Below are positions 43,346 to 53,126 of a DNA stretch of 64,000 nt, in pieces. Each line of letters starts with the position of its first letter. Positions within the stretch are counted from its first letter, which is position 1. The notes below the pieces were generated by a model that made no database searches, had not been told where the DNA came from, and saw only the letters and a list, made by a program, of their open reading frames with translations. The DNA lies in assembly GCA_963729875.1 (NCBI GenBank), contig CAVSPR010000007.1:434001-498000 (forward strand), in the 5' to 3' direction. Made by a program: the position numbers and the translations under genes. The DNA comes from DATBSL01 sp963729875 (GTDB taxonomy: Bacteria; Acidobacteriota; Vicinamibacteria; Fen-336).

Positions 43346-44365
43346 ATGACTCGCCTCCCTGCCGCAATCGGGACGCTGCTGCTCCTCGCCGGGGCGTCGC
43401 TCGCATCCGGCACGGAGCCAGGCAAGGCGAGGCCTCTCGCCGGCCGTGTCGTCTGCATCGACCCCGGGCACGGCGGGACGGCGGCGACCGACAGCTACCG
43501 GGTCGGCCCCGGGGGCGAGCGCGAGGAGTGGGTCGACCTGCGCGTCGCGCGGCGGCTGCGGGACGAGCTGGAGAAGCGCGGCGCGCGCGTCCTGATGACC
43601 CGGACGACGGACGTCGCGGTGGAGCTGCCCAGGCGGGCCGAGATGGCCGTCGAGGGCCGGGCCGACCTGTTCCTCTCGGTCCACCACAACGCCACGGCCG
43701 ACCCGACCTTCAATGCCCCCGCCGTCTACTTCCACGGCAATGCCTCGGAGAACCAGGCCGGCGTGGCGCTGGGCCGCGCCGTGGCCGCGCGCTTGAACGA
43801 GGCGCTCTTCGGCGGCGAGGCGACGCCCAGCCTCGTGTCCGACCTCGCGATCTTCCCGGGCCGGGGCGCCGCCGTCCTGCGCGGCTCGTACGGCATCCCG
43901 GGAGTGATCTCCGAGGCGTCGTTCTTCACGGACCCCGCGGAGGAGCGGCGGCTCCTCGACGAGGGCTACAACCGGCGCGAGGCGGAGGCCCTCGCCGGGG
44001 CCATCGAGGACTTCCTGACCGGCCCGGTCCCTCCGATCGAGAAGGAGGGCTCCCGGGTGAGCCTCCCGCCGTTCGAGGTCCTCCGGGAGGCCGAGCGCAT
44101 GAAGCCCGAGGCCCTGCGCTGGCGCGAGCTCTTCGCCGAAGGCCGGGAGCGGCTGGAGCGCGGCGATCCCGAGTCCCTCGAGCAGGCCTACGACCGCCTC
44201 ACGCTCTCGGCGCGCGCCTTCCCCGACTCGCCGATCGCCGGCGAGTGCCACCGGCTCCGTGCCGGGATCCTCGCCCGGCAGGGCCGCGCCGCCGAGGCGG
44301 AACGGGAGCGGCTTCGGTCCGTCGAGCACTACGTGAGCGTCGCGAGCCCCACGGGACGACCTTGA
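43346..44365 (+). CDS. N-acetylmuramoyl-L-alanine amidase (Amidase_3), exported
   Basis: Cleaves the amide bond between MurNAc and the stem peptide. The 339-residue protein has a signal peptide ending ASLASG and a zinc-dependent Amidase_3 domain: CIDPGHGGTA (first His), EREEWVDLRVARRL (Glu ligand), FLSVHHNATAD (His) and GVISEASFFTDP (catalytic Glu). The C-terminal 100 residues are helical and TPR-like (RLERGDPESLEQAYDRLTL, GECHRLRAGILARQGRAAEAERERL) and may dock an activator. The chain ends with a 77-bp gap before the TamB-TamA gene. Confidence 0.9.
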   Translation: MTRLPAAIGTLLLLAGASLASGTEPGKARPLAGRVVCIDPGHGGTAATDSYRVGPGGEREEWVDLRVARRLRDELEKRGARVLMTRTTDVAVELPRRAEMAVEGRADLFLSVHHNATADPTFNAPAVYFHGNASENQAGVALGRAVAARLNEALFGGEATPSLVSDLAIFPGRGAAVLRGSYGIPGVISEASFFTDPAEERRLLDEGYNRREAEALAGAIEDFLTGPVPPIEKEGSRVSLPPFEVLREAERMKPEALRWRELFAEGRERLERGDPESLEQAYDRLTLSARAFPDSPIAGECHRLRAGILARQGRAAEAERERLRSVEHYVSVASPTGRP

Positions 44366-44430
44366 CGATGAGCCGGCGCCCGGGGGACGTCGCGGCTCCG
44401 GCGCCCGTGGGGCTTCGCCGCTCCGTCGCT

Positions 44431-44436
44431 TAGAAT
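44431..44436 (+). promoter_or_regulatory. -10 TAGAAT, leaderless start of the TamB-TamA gene
   Basis: TAGAAT ends 6 nt before GTG 44443. No Shine-Dalgarno and no clear -35 are seen. Confidence 0.45.
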
Positions 44437-44442
44437 CGAGCG

Positions 44443-47400
44443 GTGAGCCCCGCGAGCGGCGAGACGGAGTCCGGCGATCCTGCCGGGACCGGGGCACCGG
44501 CGAGGCGGCGCTCCCGGCTCCGCGGCGTCGCCAGGGCCTTCGTCGGGTTCTTCCTCGTCGCTCTTCTGCTCGTCGCTTTCGCCCTCACGTTCCTCCACAC
44601 GCCGGCGGGAAGCACGGCGGCGCGGGTGTTCCTCGAGCAGTGGGGCTCGCGCACGATCGGCGGGGAGCTGCGCCTGGGCCAGCTCCAGCTCGACCTCTGG
44701 AAGGGCCAGGCCGCGGCCACGGCGGCGAGCCTCTCTCTCGAGGGTGTCATCTTCGACGCCCAGCGGGTCGAGGTCGACTGGTCGGCGAAGGCGGGGACGC
44801 ACGTCCACCTCCTGCGGCCGAGGATCGTGGTGCGCGACACCGGCGGGCCGGTGCCGCCGCCGGCGACGGGCCTCGCCGCGCAGCCGTGGCGGGCGCTGGA
44901 GAAGCTCGGGAAGGCCGAGATCGAGGACGGCCGGCTCGAGCTGCGCGACGCGAAGGGCGCGCCTTGGCTGGTGCTGGGGCGCTTCGACGCGGAGATGGTG
45001 GAGGACGACGGGCGGCGCCGGCTCTCCGTCCGGGTCGCCGACGCGGGAGCCGGCTGGCCGGAGGGCGGCGTGCGCGTGAGGCCGGTCTCGGGCGACGCCG
45101 CGCTCGTGCTCGAAGGCGGGCAATTGGCCGTCGAGGAGGCGCGTGTCGTGGCCGGGGAGTCCTCGCTCGACCTGCGCGGCCGGCTCGACCGGATCTCGCC
45201 GACTACGGCGACGGCGTCGGCCGGGGTCGTGCTGGACGGCACCCTCGTCGAGGCGCTCGCGCCCGGCACCGGCCTGCGCGGCCGGGTCGAGGCCGACGCG
45301 ACGGTCGAGGTGAAGAGCGACAGCGTCACGGGCACGCTCGTCACCTCTTCGCCGGCGCTCACGGTGAAGGGCCTGGGGCCCTGGGCCGCGAGCGGCCGCG
45401 GGCGCTTCGACGGCCCGCGCCTGGTGCTCGAGTCGCTCGAGGCGAAGGGCTACGGCGGTCGGCTGGTCGCGCAGGGCCCGCTCGCGCTCCTTCCCTCGGC
45501 GCGGAGCGACGTCCGGGTGAGAGCCGAGGGGATCGACGTCGCCGCCCTGGCCGCCGCGTTCACGAGCGCCGAGGTGCCGGTCGCCGCGCGCGCCGACGGG
45601 TCGCTGCGCTGGGCGACGACCGGCTGGGACGTGGACGCGGCGAAGGGCACCGGCGAGATCACGCTGCGGCCCTCACCCCGCGCGGCAAAGCCCCCGGCCC
45701 CGCCGGGCCTCCCCCTCTCCGGCACCGGGCGGCTGCAGGTCGAAGGGCGCACCTTCGCGCTCGAGGGGGCGCAGGCCGAGGCGCACGGCGCACGCATCAC
45801 CGCCAACGCCGCACTGGCCACCGAGGGCAGCGTGCGCGGCTCGTGGAGCGCGACGCTGCCCCTCGCGTCGGTGAACGCGCTCGCCGCGGACCTCGGCTCG
45901 AAGGCGCGCCTTCCCGAGATGTACACGGGGACGCTCGTCGCCCAGGGCGAGCTGTCGGGCCCCGTGTCGAGCCCGGGGCACCAGGCAATCCTGCGGAGCG
46001 AGGGCCTCGCCGTCCACGGCCGCCCGCTCGCTCTCGAGGCCCAGGCGCGCTACGCGGCGGGCCGGCTCGGGCTCGCGCCGCTCGTGGTCCGCTCCGGCCT
46101 GGGACAGGCGACGCTCGCCGGCTCGGTCCCGGTCCTCGCGGACGCCGGCGGGTGGGACCTGCGGGGCGAGATCGCGGCCCTGGACCTCGCCCCCGCCCTC
46201 GCTCTCGCCGGGCTCGAGGGCGACGGCCCGGCCTCGGGCACGCTGCGCATCGAGGGACCGCGCGACGCGCCGCGGGCGCGGACCGACCTCGAGGCGCGGG
46301 TGGTGCTCGACGAGGGCGGCCGGGCGGCCGAAGCGCCGATCGCCGTCACCCTGGCGGCGTCGAGCGAGGGAGACCGGGTGGAGGTGGAACGCCTCACTGC
46401 CGAAGTGGCCGGCGGCCGGATCGAAGGCTCGGGCCGGTTCGACGCGGCGACGCGTGCGCTCGGGGTGAAGGCCACCGCCACCGGCCTGGCCTGGGCTCGC
46501 CTGCCCCTCCTGCCTGAATCGCTGCGCCGCCTGGGCGGCACGCTCGCCGCCGAGGCCGCGCTCGGGGGCACGGCCGAAGCGCCCTCCGGCGAGGCGCACG
46601 CGACGCTCGGCGACGCGACCCTCGACGGCGCGCCACTGCCCGCGCTCGCCCTCGACGCGCGCGCGGACGGGCGGCGGATCGAGCTCGACGGCCGCGCGGG
46701 CGAGTCGGCCTTCCTGAAGGGCGCGGGCGACCTCGAGGGCGACTGCCTGATGCGCCTCGAGATCGACGTCGCCCGGTTGCCGGCGCAGGCCCTGCTCGAC
46801 GCGGTCACGGCCGGGCGGGTCCCGGGCGCGACGCTCGAGGTGCTTGGAACGGTGGTCCTCGACGTCGCGCTGCGCGACCCGGGGCGATACCGCTACACCG
46901 GGGAGGGGCTCGCCGCGAGCGGCCGCTTGCGGCGTGTCGAGTGGAGCACCGAGCCCTTCCGGCTCGAGGGCGCCGCCGAGGAGGCGAGCGTCGCCGGCCT
47001 GCGCCTGACGACGCGCGCGATCGAGCGACCGGGCGCCATGGCGCGGGCGGAAGCCGCGGAAGCGGGAGAGGGCGCCGCGGCGCCAGCGCAGACGAGCGGC
47101 GTCCTCACCGTCGAGGGCCGCGTCCCCCTCGCCGAAGGAGGCACCTTCGACCTCGCGGTGAAGGGCGACTTCGCCCTGGCCGCGGTCGAGGCGATGGCGC
47201 CCGACACCCAGGCCGCCGGTCGCCTCTCGCTCGACGCGCACGTGGGCGGCAGCGCCGCGGCACCCGAACTCGGCGGCACCTTCGGCATCGAGGGCGGCCG
47301 CGCGAGGGTCGAGGACGCCCGCGTCTTCGCGGTGCAGGTCGCCGGGCGCTTCCGGGGCCGCGAGGCGCTCGTCGAGACAGCGAGCGCGCGCGTCCTCGGG

Positions 47401-50400
47401 GGCCGGCTCATGGCGAGCGGCAGCGTCCCCCTGGCGAAGCTCGACGCCGGGCGCTCCGCGCGCCTGCACTTCGAGGCGACGGACGTGGACCTGTCGCGCT
47501 TCGCGGTGCCCGGGCCGCAGCGCGCGGCCGATTCGCCGTCGTTCCTCGTGTCGCTGTCGGGCGACCTCGAGGCGACCGCCCCCGGCCTCGCGGCCCTGCA
47601 CGGCGAGGGACAGCTCACGCGGCTCGAGTCGAGGACGGACGAGGGAACGTTCGGCCTCGCCGCCCCCGCCAGGTGGCGCCTCGCCGACGGGAGGCTCGTG
47701 CAGGAGCCCCTCCGCCTCGCCGGGCCGCTCGGGACGCTCGAGGCGAGCGCCGACCTGGTGCTCTTCGGGACCCCCGGCGGCTCGGCCACCTTCGCCGGCC
47801 CGTTCGACCTGCGACTCGTGAGCCCGTTCGTGCCCGACACGACGCTGGCCGGACCGGCGAGCGTCGACCTCCGGGCGAAGTGGGACGGCTCGGGCGCGCT
47901 CGTCGAGGGCCGCTTCGCCGTGGACGGCGCCCGGGTGAGCCTGGACACGCTGAACTTCAGCGCCTCGCAGCTGAAGGGCGAGGTGCGCTTCCTCGGCGAC
48001 CGCGCGGAGATCGACGCGACCGCCGCCGCGGGCGACGGCCACCTCGTCGCCTACGGCGGGATGAACTTCGGCCCCGGCCTCTTCGGTCCCGCCGCGATGT
48101 CGATCGAGGCGGAGCGGGTCCCGGTGAGCTACCCCGAGGGCTTCCGCGGCCGGGCCACCGGGGCCGTCCTGGTGGACGGCGACGTCGGGCGCTACCGGAT
48201 CTCCGGCCTCGTCGACCTCACCCAGGCCTACTACACGGCGGAGTTCGACGCGCGCCGCCAGTCCCTCGACCGGCTCGACTACCAGCTCGCCGCCCTGCGC
48301 GGCCAGGGGTCGATCCTGGACAGCCTGCCCCTCGCGATCGACGTGCGCCTCAAGGAACCGATGCGCATCCGAAACAGCCAGGCCCAGGTCGACGTCACGG
48401 GGACGGTGACGGCGAACGGGACGCTCGCCCAGCCCGCGGCCACGGGCCAGATCAGCCTGGTCGAGGGCGGGCGGATCAGCGTCCGCCGCGCACGCATCCG
48501 GGCGCAGGAGGGGCGGGTGGAGCTCAACGGCTACCCCGCCGGCGTTCCCGAGGTGGACTTCGAGGGGCTGACGCAGGTGGGCGGGGTGACCATGAACCTG
48601 CGGGCGCAGGGCTCGATGAACGACCTGCAGCTCGACATCCGCTCCCCCAACCGGCCGGACCTCTCGCAGACCGACCTCGTCGCGCTCCTCCTCACCGGCC
48701 GGACCTCCACGGCGGCGGCGGACGAGGGCGGGGCGATCGTGGCCGAGGAGCTCGCCGCCGCGCTCGGGGGCCGGCTGCAGAAGAACGTCGGCGACACGCT
48801 CCTCATCGACGTGTCGAGCGACGAGTCGATGCTGCTCGACGAAGGGGACCCCACCCAGCGCTTCAAGATCGGCACGCGGGTCGGCCGGGACCTCGCCGTG
48901 TTCTACTCGACCCGCCTCGACGGCACCGAGCAGCGCTGGGTCGGGCAGTGGAACCCCCGCGGCGGCCGGTTCACCTTCCGCGCGATCCAGGACTCCGAGG
49001 AGGGGCAGATCGCCGAGGCGACCGACCGGCTGACCTTCAACCTCTTCCCGGGCCGCGCGAGGGGGGAGAAGCCAAAGGGAGAGCTCCAGAAGCTCCACTC
49101 CCTGCGCTTCGAGGGCGAGCTCCCGCTGCCCGAGGAGGAGCTGCGCCGCGTCGCCAAGCTGAAGGCCGGGAAGCGCTACGACCCCCTGCGCCTGGTCGAG
49201 GCCGCCGACCGCGTGCGGAAGAGGCTGGTCGAGGGCGGGTTCCGGAGCGCGTCGGTCGACGATCTCGCCCAGGACGCCGGCGCCGGGAAGGGCCAGTTCG
49301 ACCTCGTGCTGAAGGTGGAGGCGGGGCCGAGGATCGCCGTTTCCTGGAAGGGAGACGACCCCGGCGAGAAGGTCCGCGAGAGGGCCCTCGAGGCCTGGCC
49401 GCCCTACGCTTCGCCCGAGGCCGCGGCGGCGGCGCTCGCCCGCGCCGCGCGCATCGAGCTCGAGGCGGACGGCCACTACGAGGCGAAGGTCGACCACGAG
49501 CTGCGGGGGTCGGGCGCCGAGGTCGAGATCGTGCTGAGCGTCGCCCGGGGGCCGCGGGGCACGGGTGTGGACGTGGCGTTCGAGGGAAACGAGAGCCTCA
49601 CCGGCGACGAGCTTCTCCGCACCCTGCCGAAGCCGGGGTCGCGCGAGTTCTTCGACGCCCTGGACCGGCGGGCCCGCCTGGTGGCCGGGGCGAGGATCGC
49701 CTACGCGGGCCTCGGCCACCTCCGCGCGCGCATCGGCCCCGCGCGGACCCGCTTCGACGCGCCGAGCGGACGGCTGAAGGTCACCATCCCCGTTCGGGAG
49801 GGCGCGTCCTCGGCGGTCGCCGCGCTGACGCTGCCCGACGGCGTGCCTCCGCCCGGGGAGGGCGGACCGGGGCTGAAGCTGCGCGAGGGCGAGCCGTTCG
49901 ACGTCGAGGCCTACCTGGCCGACCGGGACGCGCTCGCCGCGTGGTACCGGCGAGAGGGCTTCATGGAGGCGCGGGTGCGCGGCGTCCTCGCGGTCTCGGG
50001 CGGCGACGTCCGGGTGACGCTCGGCGCCGAGCCGGGACCGCGGCCGCGCCTCGGCGAGATCCGCGTCGCGAAGAACGGGCGGACGTACGAGAAGATGGTC
50101 CGGCGGGCCATCCAGGTCCGGCCGGGCGAGGTCATCCGCCCCCACGAGCTCGCGGAGACCCGGGCCCGGCTCTCGGAGCTCGGCACGTTCTCCTCGGTCG
50201 ACGTGCGGACGGTTCCCGTCGAGGGGGAAGCCGACGTCCGCGACCTGGAGGTGAGCTACGTCGAGCGACCCGACGTCGAGCTCGAGTACGGCGTGCGCTA
50301 CAACTACGCGGGAACGGGGACGAGCTCGGGGACGACGTCGGAGACGACCTCGGCGGAGGCCGCGCCGAGCGGCCCGAGCGAGGGGAAGCTGCAGGCGGCG

Positions 50401-51339
50401 GTGGCCCTCCGGCTCGCGAACCCGATTGGCCTGGGCTGGAACTTCGGCGCCTACACGCTGCAGACGAGCGCGCGACACAACTACCGGCTCGGGCTCGAGG
50501 CGCCTACCCTCCTCGGCCGGCGCGTGAAGACGCAGGTCCTGGCCTTCGACGAGACCGACGACAACAGCCAGATCGCCGAGTCCTTCGCGAGCAAGGTCCG
50601 GGGGTGGAGCGTCCAGCAGTCGCGGGCGCTCCTGCGCGACACGCGGGGCCGCCGCTGGCACGACCGGCTGCGCCTGCAGTGGGGCTACACGAACAAGGAC
50701 ATCCAGTACAGCGAGGAGATCGGCAGCCCCGACATCGTCGCCGGGAACCGCGCCTTCCTGAGCCTGGCGGCCATCGGTGACCAGCGCGACTCGCTGACCG
50801 ACCCGACGAAGGGGCTGTTCTGGACGGCCACGACCGAGTGGTCCCGGCGGTGGCTCGGCTCGGACGTCGACTACGTGCGGCTGTACGGCCAGGTCTTCGC
50901 GTACCTGCCCCTGCCGGGGGGCCTCGTCTGGGCCCAGGGCTACCGCGCCGGCGTCGTGCCGGGCGACGACCCCTTCTACCTGCTCGAGAACCGGTTCCAG
51001 GCGGGGGGGCCCACGACCGTGCGCGGCTTCCGCCAGAACGGCCTCGGGCCGCAGCTCACCGAGGACGAGGGCCTCGGCGGCCAGGGCGTCTTCGTCATGA
51101 ACCAGGAGATCCGCTTCCCGATCTGGAAGAGCCTGAAGGGCGGTGTCTTCTGGGACGCCGGGAACTCGTGGCTGTGGGCCTACGAGTTCTCTCTGCGGGA
51201 CCTGCGCCACACGGTGGGCGGCGGCCTGCGCATCATGTTCCCGTTCGGCCCGGTGCGGTTCGAGTACGGCTTCATCCTCGACCGCCGGGAGACGGAGCCC
51301 CGCGGCCGCTTCGTCTTCGGCCTCGGACACGCGTTCTGA
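44443..51339 (+). CDS. TamB-TamA fusion: translocation/assembly module with Omp85 barrel
   Basis: One uninterrupted 2298-residue ORF. Residues about 25-50 are a membrane anchor (GFFLVALLLVAFALTFLHT). Residues about 60-1540 form a repetitive beta-rich AsmA/TamB-type body ending in the TamB (DUF490) domain: LDRLDYQLAALRGQG, MRIRNSQAQVDVTGTV, RPDLSQTDLVALLLTGR, FKIGTRVGRDLAVFYSTRLDGTEQRWVG. The chain continues straight into POTRA-like repeats from about 1550 (LHSLRFEGELPLPEEELRRV, VDVAFEGNESLTGDELL, LGEIRVAKNGRTYEKMV). From about 1945 comes a 16-strand-type Omp85 barrel with GPTTVRGFRQNG near 2188 and FGPVRFEYGFILDRRE near the end, finishing in Phe. TamA and TamB are normally separate; here one protein would span inner membrane, periplasm and outer membrane. 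Confidence 0.88.
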   Translation: MSPASGETESGDPAGTGAPARRRSRLRGVARAFVGFFLVALLLVAFALTFLHTPAGSTAARVFLEQWGSRTIGGELRLGQLQLDLWKGQAAATAASLSLEGVIFDAQRVEVDWSAKAGTHVHLLRPRIVVRDTGGPVPPPATGLAAQPWRALEKLGKAEIEDGRLELRDAKGAPWLVLGRFDAEMVEDDGRRRLSVRVADAGAGWPEGGVRVRPVSGDAALVLEGGQLAVEEARVVAGESSLDLRGRLDRISPTTATASAGVVLDGTLVEALAPGTGLRGRVEADATVEVKSDSVTGTLVTSSPALTVKGLGPWAASGRGRFDGPRLVLESLEAKGYGGRLVAQGPLALLPSARSDVRVRAEGIDVAALAAAFTSAEVPVAARADGSLRWATTGWDVDAAKGTGEITLRPSPRAAKPPAPPGLPLSGTGRLQVEGRTFALEGAQAEAHGARITANAALATEGSVRGSWSATLPLASVNALAADLGSKARLPEMYTGTLVAQGELSGPVSSPGHQAILRSEGLAVHGRPLALEAQARYAAGRLGLAPLVVRSGLGQATLAGSVPVLADAGGWDLRGEIAALDLAPALALAGLEGDGPASGTLRIEGPRDAPRARTDLEARVVLDEGGRAAEAPIAVTLAASSEGDRVEVERLTAEVAGGRIEGSGRFDAATRALGVKATATGLAWARLPLLPESLRRLGGTLAAEAALGGTAEAPSGEAHATLGDATLDGAPLPALALDARADGRRIELDGRAGESAFLKGAGDLEGDCLMRLEIDVARLPAQALLDAVTAGRVPGATLEVLGTVVLDVALRDPGRYRYTGEGLAASGRLRRVEWSTEPFRLEGAAEEASVAGLRLTTRAIERPGAMARAEAAEAGEGAAAPAQTSGVLTVEGRVPLAEGGTFDLAVKGDFALAAVEAMAPDTQAAGRLSLDAHVGGSAAAPELGGTFGIEGGRARVEDARVFAVQVAGRFRGREALVETASARVLGGRLMASGSVPLAKLDAGRSARLHFEATDVDLSRFAVPGPQRAADSPSFLVSLSGDLEATAPGLAALHGEGQLTRLESRTDEGTFGLAAPARWRLADGRLVQEPLRLAGPLGTLEASADLVLFGTPGGSATFAGPFDLRLVSPFVPDTTLAGPASVDLRAKWDGSGALVEGRFAVDGARVSLDTLNFSASQLKGEVRFLGDRAEIDATAAAGDGHLVAYGGMNFGPGLFGPAAMSIEAERVPVSYPEGFRGRATGAVLVDGDVGRYRISGLVDLTQAYYTAEFDARRQSLDRLDYQLAALRGQGSILDSLPLAIDVRLKEPMRIRNSQAQVDVTGTVTANGTLAQPAATGQISLVEGGRISVRRARIRAQEGRVELNGYPAGVPEVDFEGLTQVGGVTMNLRAQGSMNDLQLDIRSPNRPDLSQTDLVALLLTGRTSTAAADEGGAIVAEELAAALGGRLQKNVGDTLLIDVSSDESMLLDEGDPTQRFKIGTRVGRDLAVFYSTRLDGTEQRWVGQWNPRGGRFTFRAIQDSEEGQIAEATDRLTFNLFPGRARGEKPKGELQKLHSLRFEGELPLPEEELRRVAKLKAGKRYDPLRLVEAADRVRKRLVEGGFRSASVDDLAQDAGAGKGQFDLVLKVEAGPRIAVSWKGDDPGEKVRERALEAWPPYASPEAAAAALARAARIELEADGHYEAKVDHELRGSGAEVEIVLSVARGPRGTGVDVAFEGNESLTGDELLRTLPKPGSREFFDALDRRARLVAGARIAYAGLGHLRARIGPARTRFDAPSGRLKVTIPVREGASSAVAALTLPDGVPPPGEGGPGLKLREGEPFDVEAYLADRDALAAWYRREGFMEARVRGVLAVSGGDVRVTLGAEPGPRPRLGEIRVAKNGRTYEKMVRRAIQVRPGEVIRPHELAETRARLSELGTFSSVDVRTVPVEGEADVRDLEVSYVERPDVELEYGVRYNYAGTGTSSGTTSETTSAEAAPSGPSEGKLQAAVALRLANPIGLGWNFGAYTLQTSARHNYRLGLEAPTLLGRRVKTQVLAFDETDDNSQIAESFASKVRGWSVQQSRALLRDTRGRRWHDRLRLQWGYTNKDIQYSEEIGSPDIVAGNRAFLSLAAIGDQRDSLTDPTKGLFWTATTEWSRRWLGSDVDYVRLYGQVFAYLPLPGGLVWAQGYRAGVVPGDDPFYLLENRFQAGGPTTVRGFRQNGLGPQLTEDEGLGGQGVFVMNQEIRFPIWKSLKGGVFWDAGNSWLWAYEFSLRDLRHTVGGGLRIMFPFGPVRFEYGFILDRRETEPRGRFVFGLGHAF

Positions 51340-51392
51340 GCGGCCGGCCCCCCGCCCGCGCGGTGCGTTAGACTCTCCGCAGGGGGGACGGG

Positions 51393-53036
51393 GTGCCCGG
51401 GAAGGTTGCGCCGGCGATCGCCGCGCTCGCTCTCGTGAGCGGGGCCGCTACCGTTGCGCGTCCGGCCGACGCGCCCGTCGAGTGGCTGCTCGAGCCGCGC
51501 GTCGGAGTCGTGGAGCTGCGCCTCGTCCACTTCGAGCGACCTCGGCCCGACGGTGGCGTCCTCCTCGTGGACTCGAACCGCCGCCTCCTCTTGTGGGAAG
51601 GCATACCGGGCGAGGTCGGCTGCCGCCAGAAGCTCGAGGTTCCCTTCGACGCCGTCCGAGCGGTGAGGGACGAGCCGGAGGGGCTGATCCGCCTCGAGAT
51701 GAAGGGCCAGCCGCGGGGGAAGTGGGTCTTCGTCCCGCTGCCCCACGTGGCCTGGCTCGGGCAGGTGTCGTCGCCGGTCACGACCGGCCTCCGGCAAGAC
51801 CAGGCGGAGGTGATGACCGGCCCGGACGGAATGCCGATGCCGGTGGGAGGGGCGGCGCGGTTTGCCGGTCCCCAGGCGAGGCAGGGAGCGGTGCCGGGCG
51901 AGGTGACGGCCGACGTCCGCCTCGCCGTGCAGCGCATCCGGGCGGCACTGGGGCGCCCCCCCGCCCCGAGCGTGGAGCTGTACGAGGCCCTGAACGGCCG
52001 GCCGGTCGAGGTCACGATCACGGAGCTGCTCGAGGACCTGGGCCTCTTCGCCGGCCGTGCCGTGCGCGTGCGCGGGGTGGCCGAGCCGCTGCCCCAGGGG
52101 CGGGGGCTGAAGCTCGTCGACGAGGGCGTCGAGCTGCGCGTGGTGCCGCAGCCGGAGCTGGAGGCGGTGGTGCAGTCCCAGCTCCGGGAGTGGCGCGGGC
52201 AGGAGGTGGAGGTCGCGGGGGTGTTGAAGCGCGCGACGCCCGCGGCGGGACGCGAGCCGGGCCCCGAGGTCGCTTTCTGGGAGTTCCTCGGCCCCGAGCG
52301 CGTCCTGGCCGCGAGCACCGAGGCGCTCGCCGTGAAGATCGGAGAGCTCTTCGGGCGGCCGGCCGAGCTCGCCGGGCGCACCGTGCGCGTGGTGGGCCGC
52401 TTCCGCGGCCACAACCTCGAGCACGACCTGCCGGAGCCCGGGCCGCGGTCCGCCTGGGTCCTCAAGTCCGGTACCCACGCGATCTGGGTCACCGGCCACA
52501 AGCCGTCCGGCCCCGGCTTCTCGCTCCGGCCCGACCGCCAGGGGGATACCGGCAAGTGGCTCGAGGTGACGGGGCGCGTCGAGACATGGAGGGGCGTGAC
52601 GACGCTGCGCGCCAGCGCGGTCGCGCTCACCGCGCCGGTCGCGAGCGTCATGCGCGGCCGGCGGCTGCGGACCGCCGAGAAGCCCGAGGTGGTCTTCACC
52701 CTCCCCGTCGCCGGCGACGAGCCCGTGCCCCGGGACGCGGTCTTCCTGGTCCAGTTCAGCACCTACATGGACGAGGAGAGCTTCGCGGACCGGGTGCGGC
52801 TGCGCTACGGGGACGCGCCGGGGCCGGAGAGCGAGCTGCGGGGCGCCCGCTGGCGGTACGACGAGGCCCGGCGGACGCTGGTCGTGGACCCCGGCGCTCC
52901 CCTGCGCCCGGGCTCCACCGTCGAGCTGCTGCTGCTCCCGGGTATCGAGGATGCGTGGGGGACGCCGCTGCCGCCCGAGTCGGGCCCCGCGGCCGACCGT
53001 GCCCTCACCCTCCTGCGGTGGCAGGTCGAGGGTTGA
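51393..53036 (+). CDS. Exported OB-fold/Ig-like protein, paralogue of the 1541-2791 gene
   Basis: A 547-residue protein (GTG 51393; a TAGACT at 51369-51374 gives a short leader, with a G-rich site before the start). A signal-like N-terminus (AAIALALVSGAAT) is followed by an extra N-terminal beta domain absent from the paralogue. An OB-like segment (VEVTITELLEDLGLFAGRAVRVRGV) and a second OB unit with VVGRFRGHNLEHDLP and GDTGKWLEVTGRV follow. The Ig-like domain is VVFTLPVAGDEPVPRDAVFLVQFSTYMDEESF...STVELLLLPGIEDAWG. The last two parts match the first gene closely. Function unknown; envelope location inferred. The position after TamB-TamA may be incidental. Confidence 0.72.
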   Translation: MPGKVAPAIAALALVSGAATVARPADAPVEWLLEPRVGVVELRLVHFERPRPDGGVLLVDSNRRLLLWEGIPGEVGCRQKLEVPFDAVRAVRDEPEGLIRLEMKGQPRGKWVFVPLPHVAWLGQVSSPVTTGLRQDQAEVMTGPDGMPMPVGGAARFAGPQARQGAVPGEVTADVRLAVQRIRAALGRPPAPSVELYEALNGRPVEVTITELLEDLGLFAGRAVRVRGVAEPLPQGRGLKLVDEGVELRVVPQPELEAVVQSQLREWRGQEVEVAGVLKRATPAAGREPGPEVAFWEFLGPERVLAASTEALAVKIGELFGRPAELAGRTVRVVGRFRGHNLEHDLPEPGPRSAWVLKSGTHAIWVTGHKPSGPGFSLRPDRQGDTGKWLEVTGRVETWRGVTTLRASAVALTAPVASVMRGRRLRTAEKPEVVFTLPVAGDEPVPRDAVFLVQFSTYMDEESFADRVRLRYGDAPGPESELRGARWRYDEARRTLVVDPGAPLRPGSTVELLLLPGIEDAWGTPLPPESGPAADRALTLLRWQVEG

Positions 53037-53074
53037 GGAAGGGTCGCGAAGGACCGGGTCAGTCGGCCCGCCGC

Positions 53075-53103
53075 TTGACATCGGTGCCTCGGTCGGAGAT
53101 ACA
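53075..53103 (+). promoter_or_regulatory. Predicted promoter of the DUF362 gene
   Basis: A consensus TTGACA (53075-53080), a 17-bp spacer and GATACA (53098-53103), about 23 nt before ATG 53127, which has a GGGAGGCGGGG site. Confidence 0.6.
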
Positions 53104-53126
53104 CGAGTGAGAGTGGGAGGCGGGGC

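Noticed and set aside
45673..51330. 1885-residue open frame antisense to the TamB-TamA gene
   Set aside because: Its composition (Arg, Gly, Ala, Glu, Pro without motifs) is the mirror image of a GC-rich gene; the plus strand has clear domains throughout.
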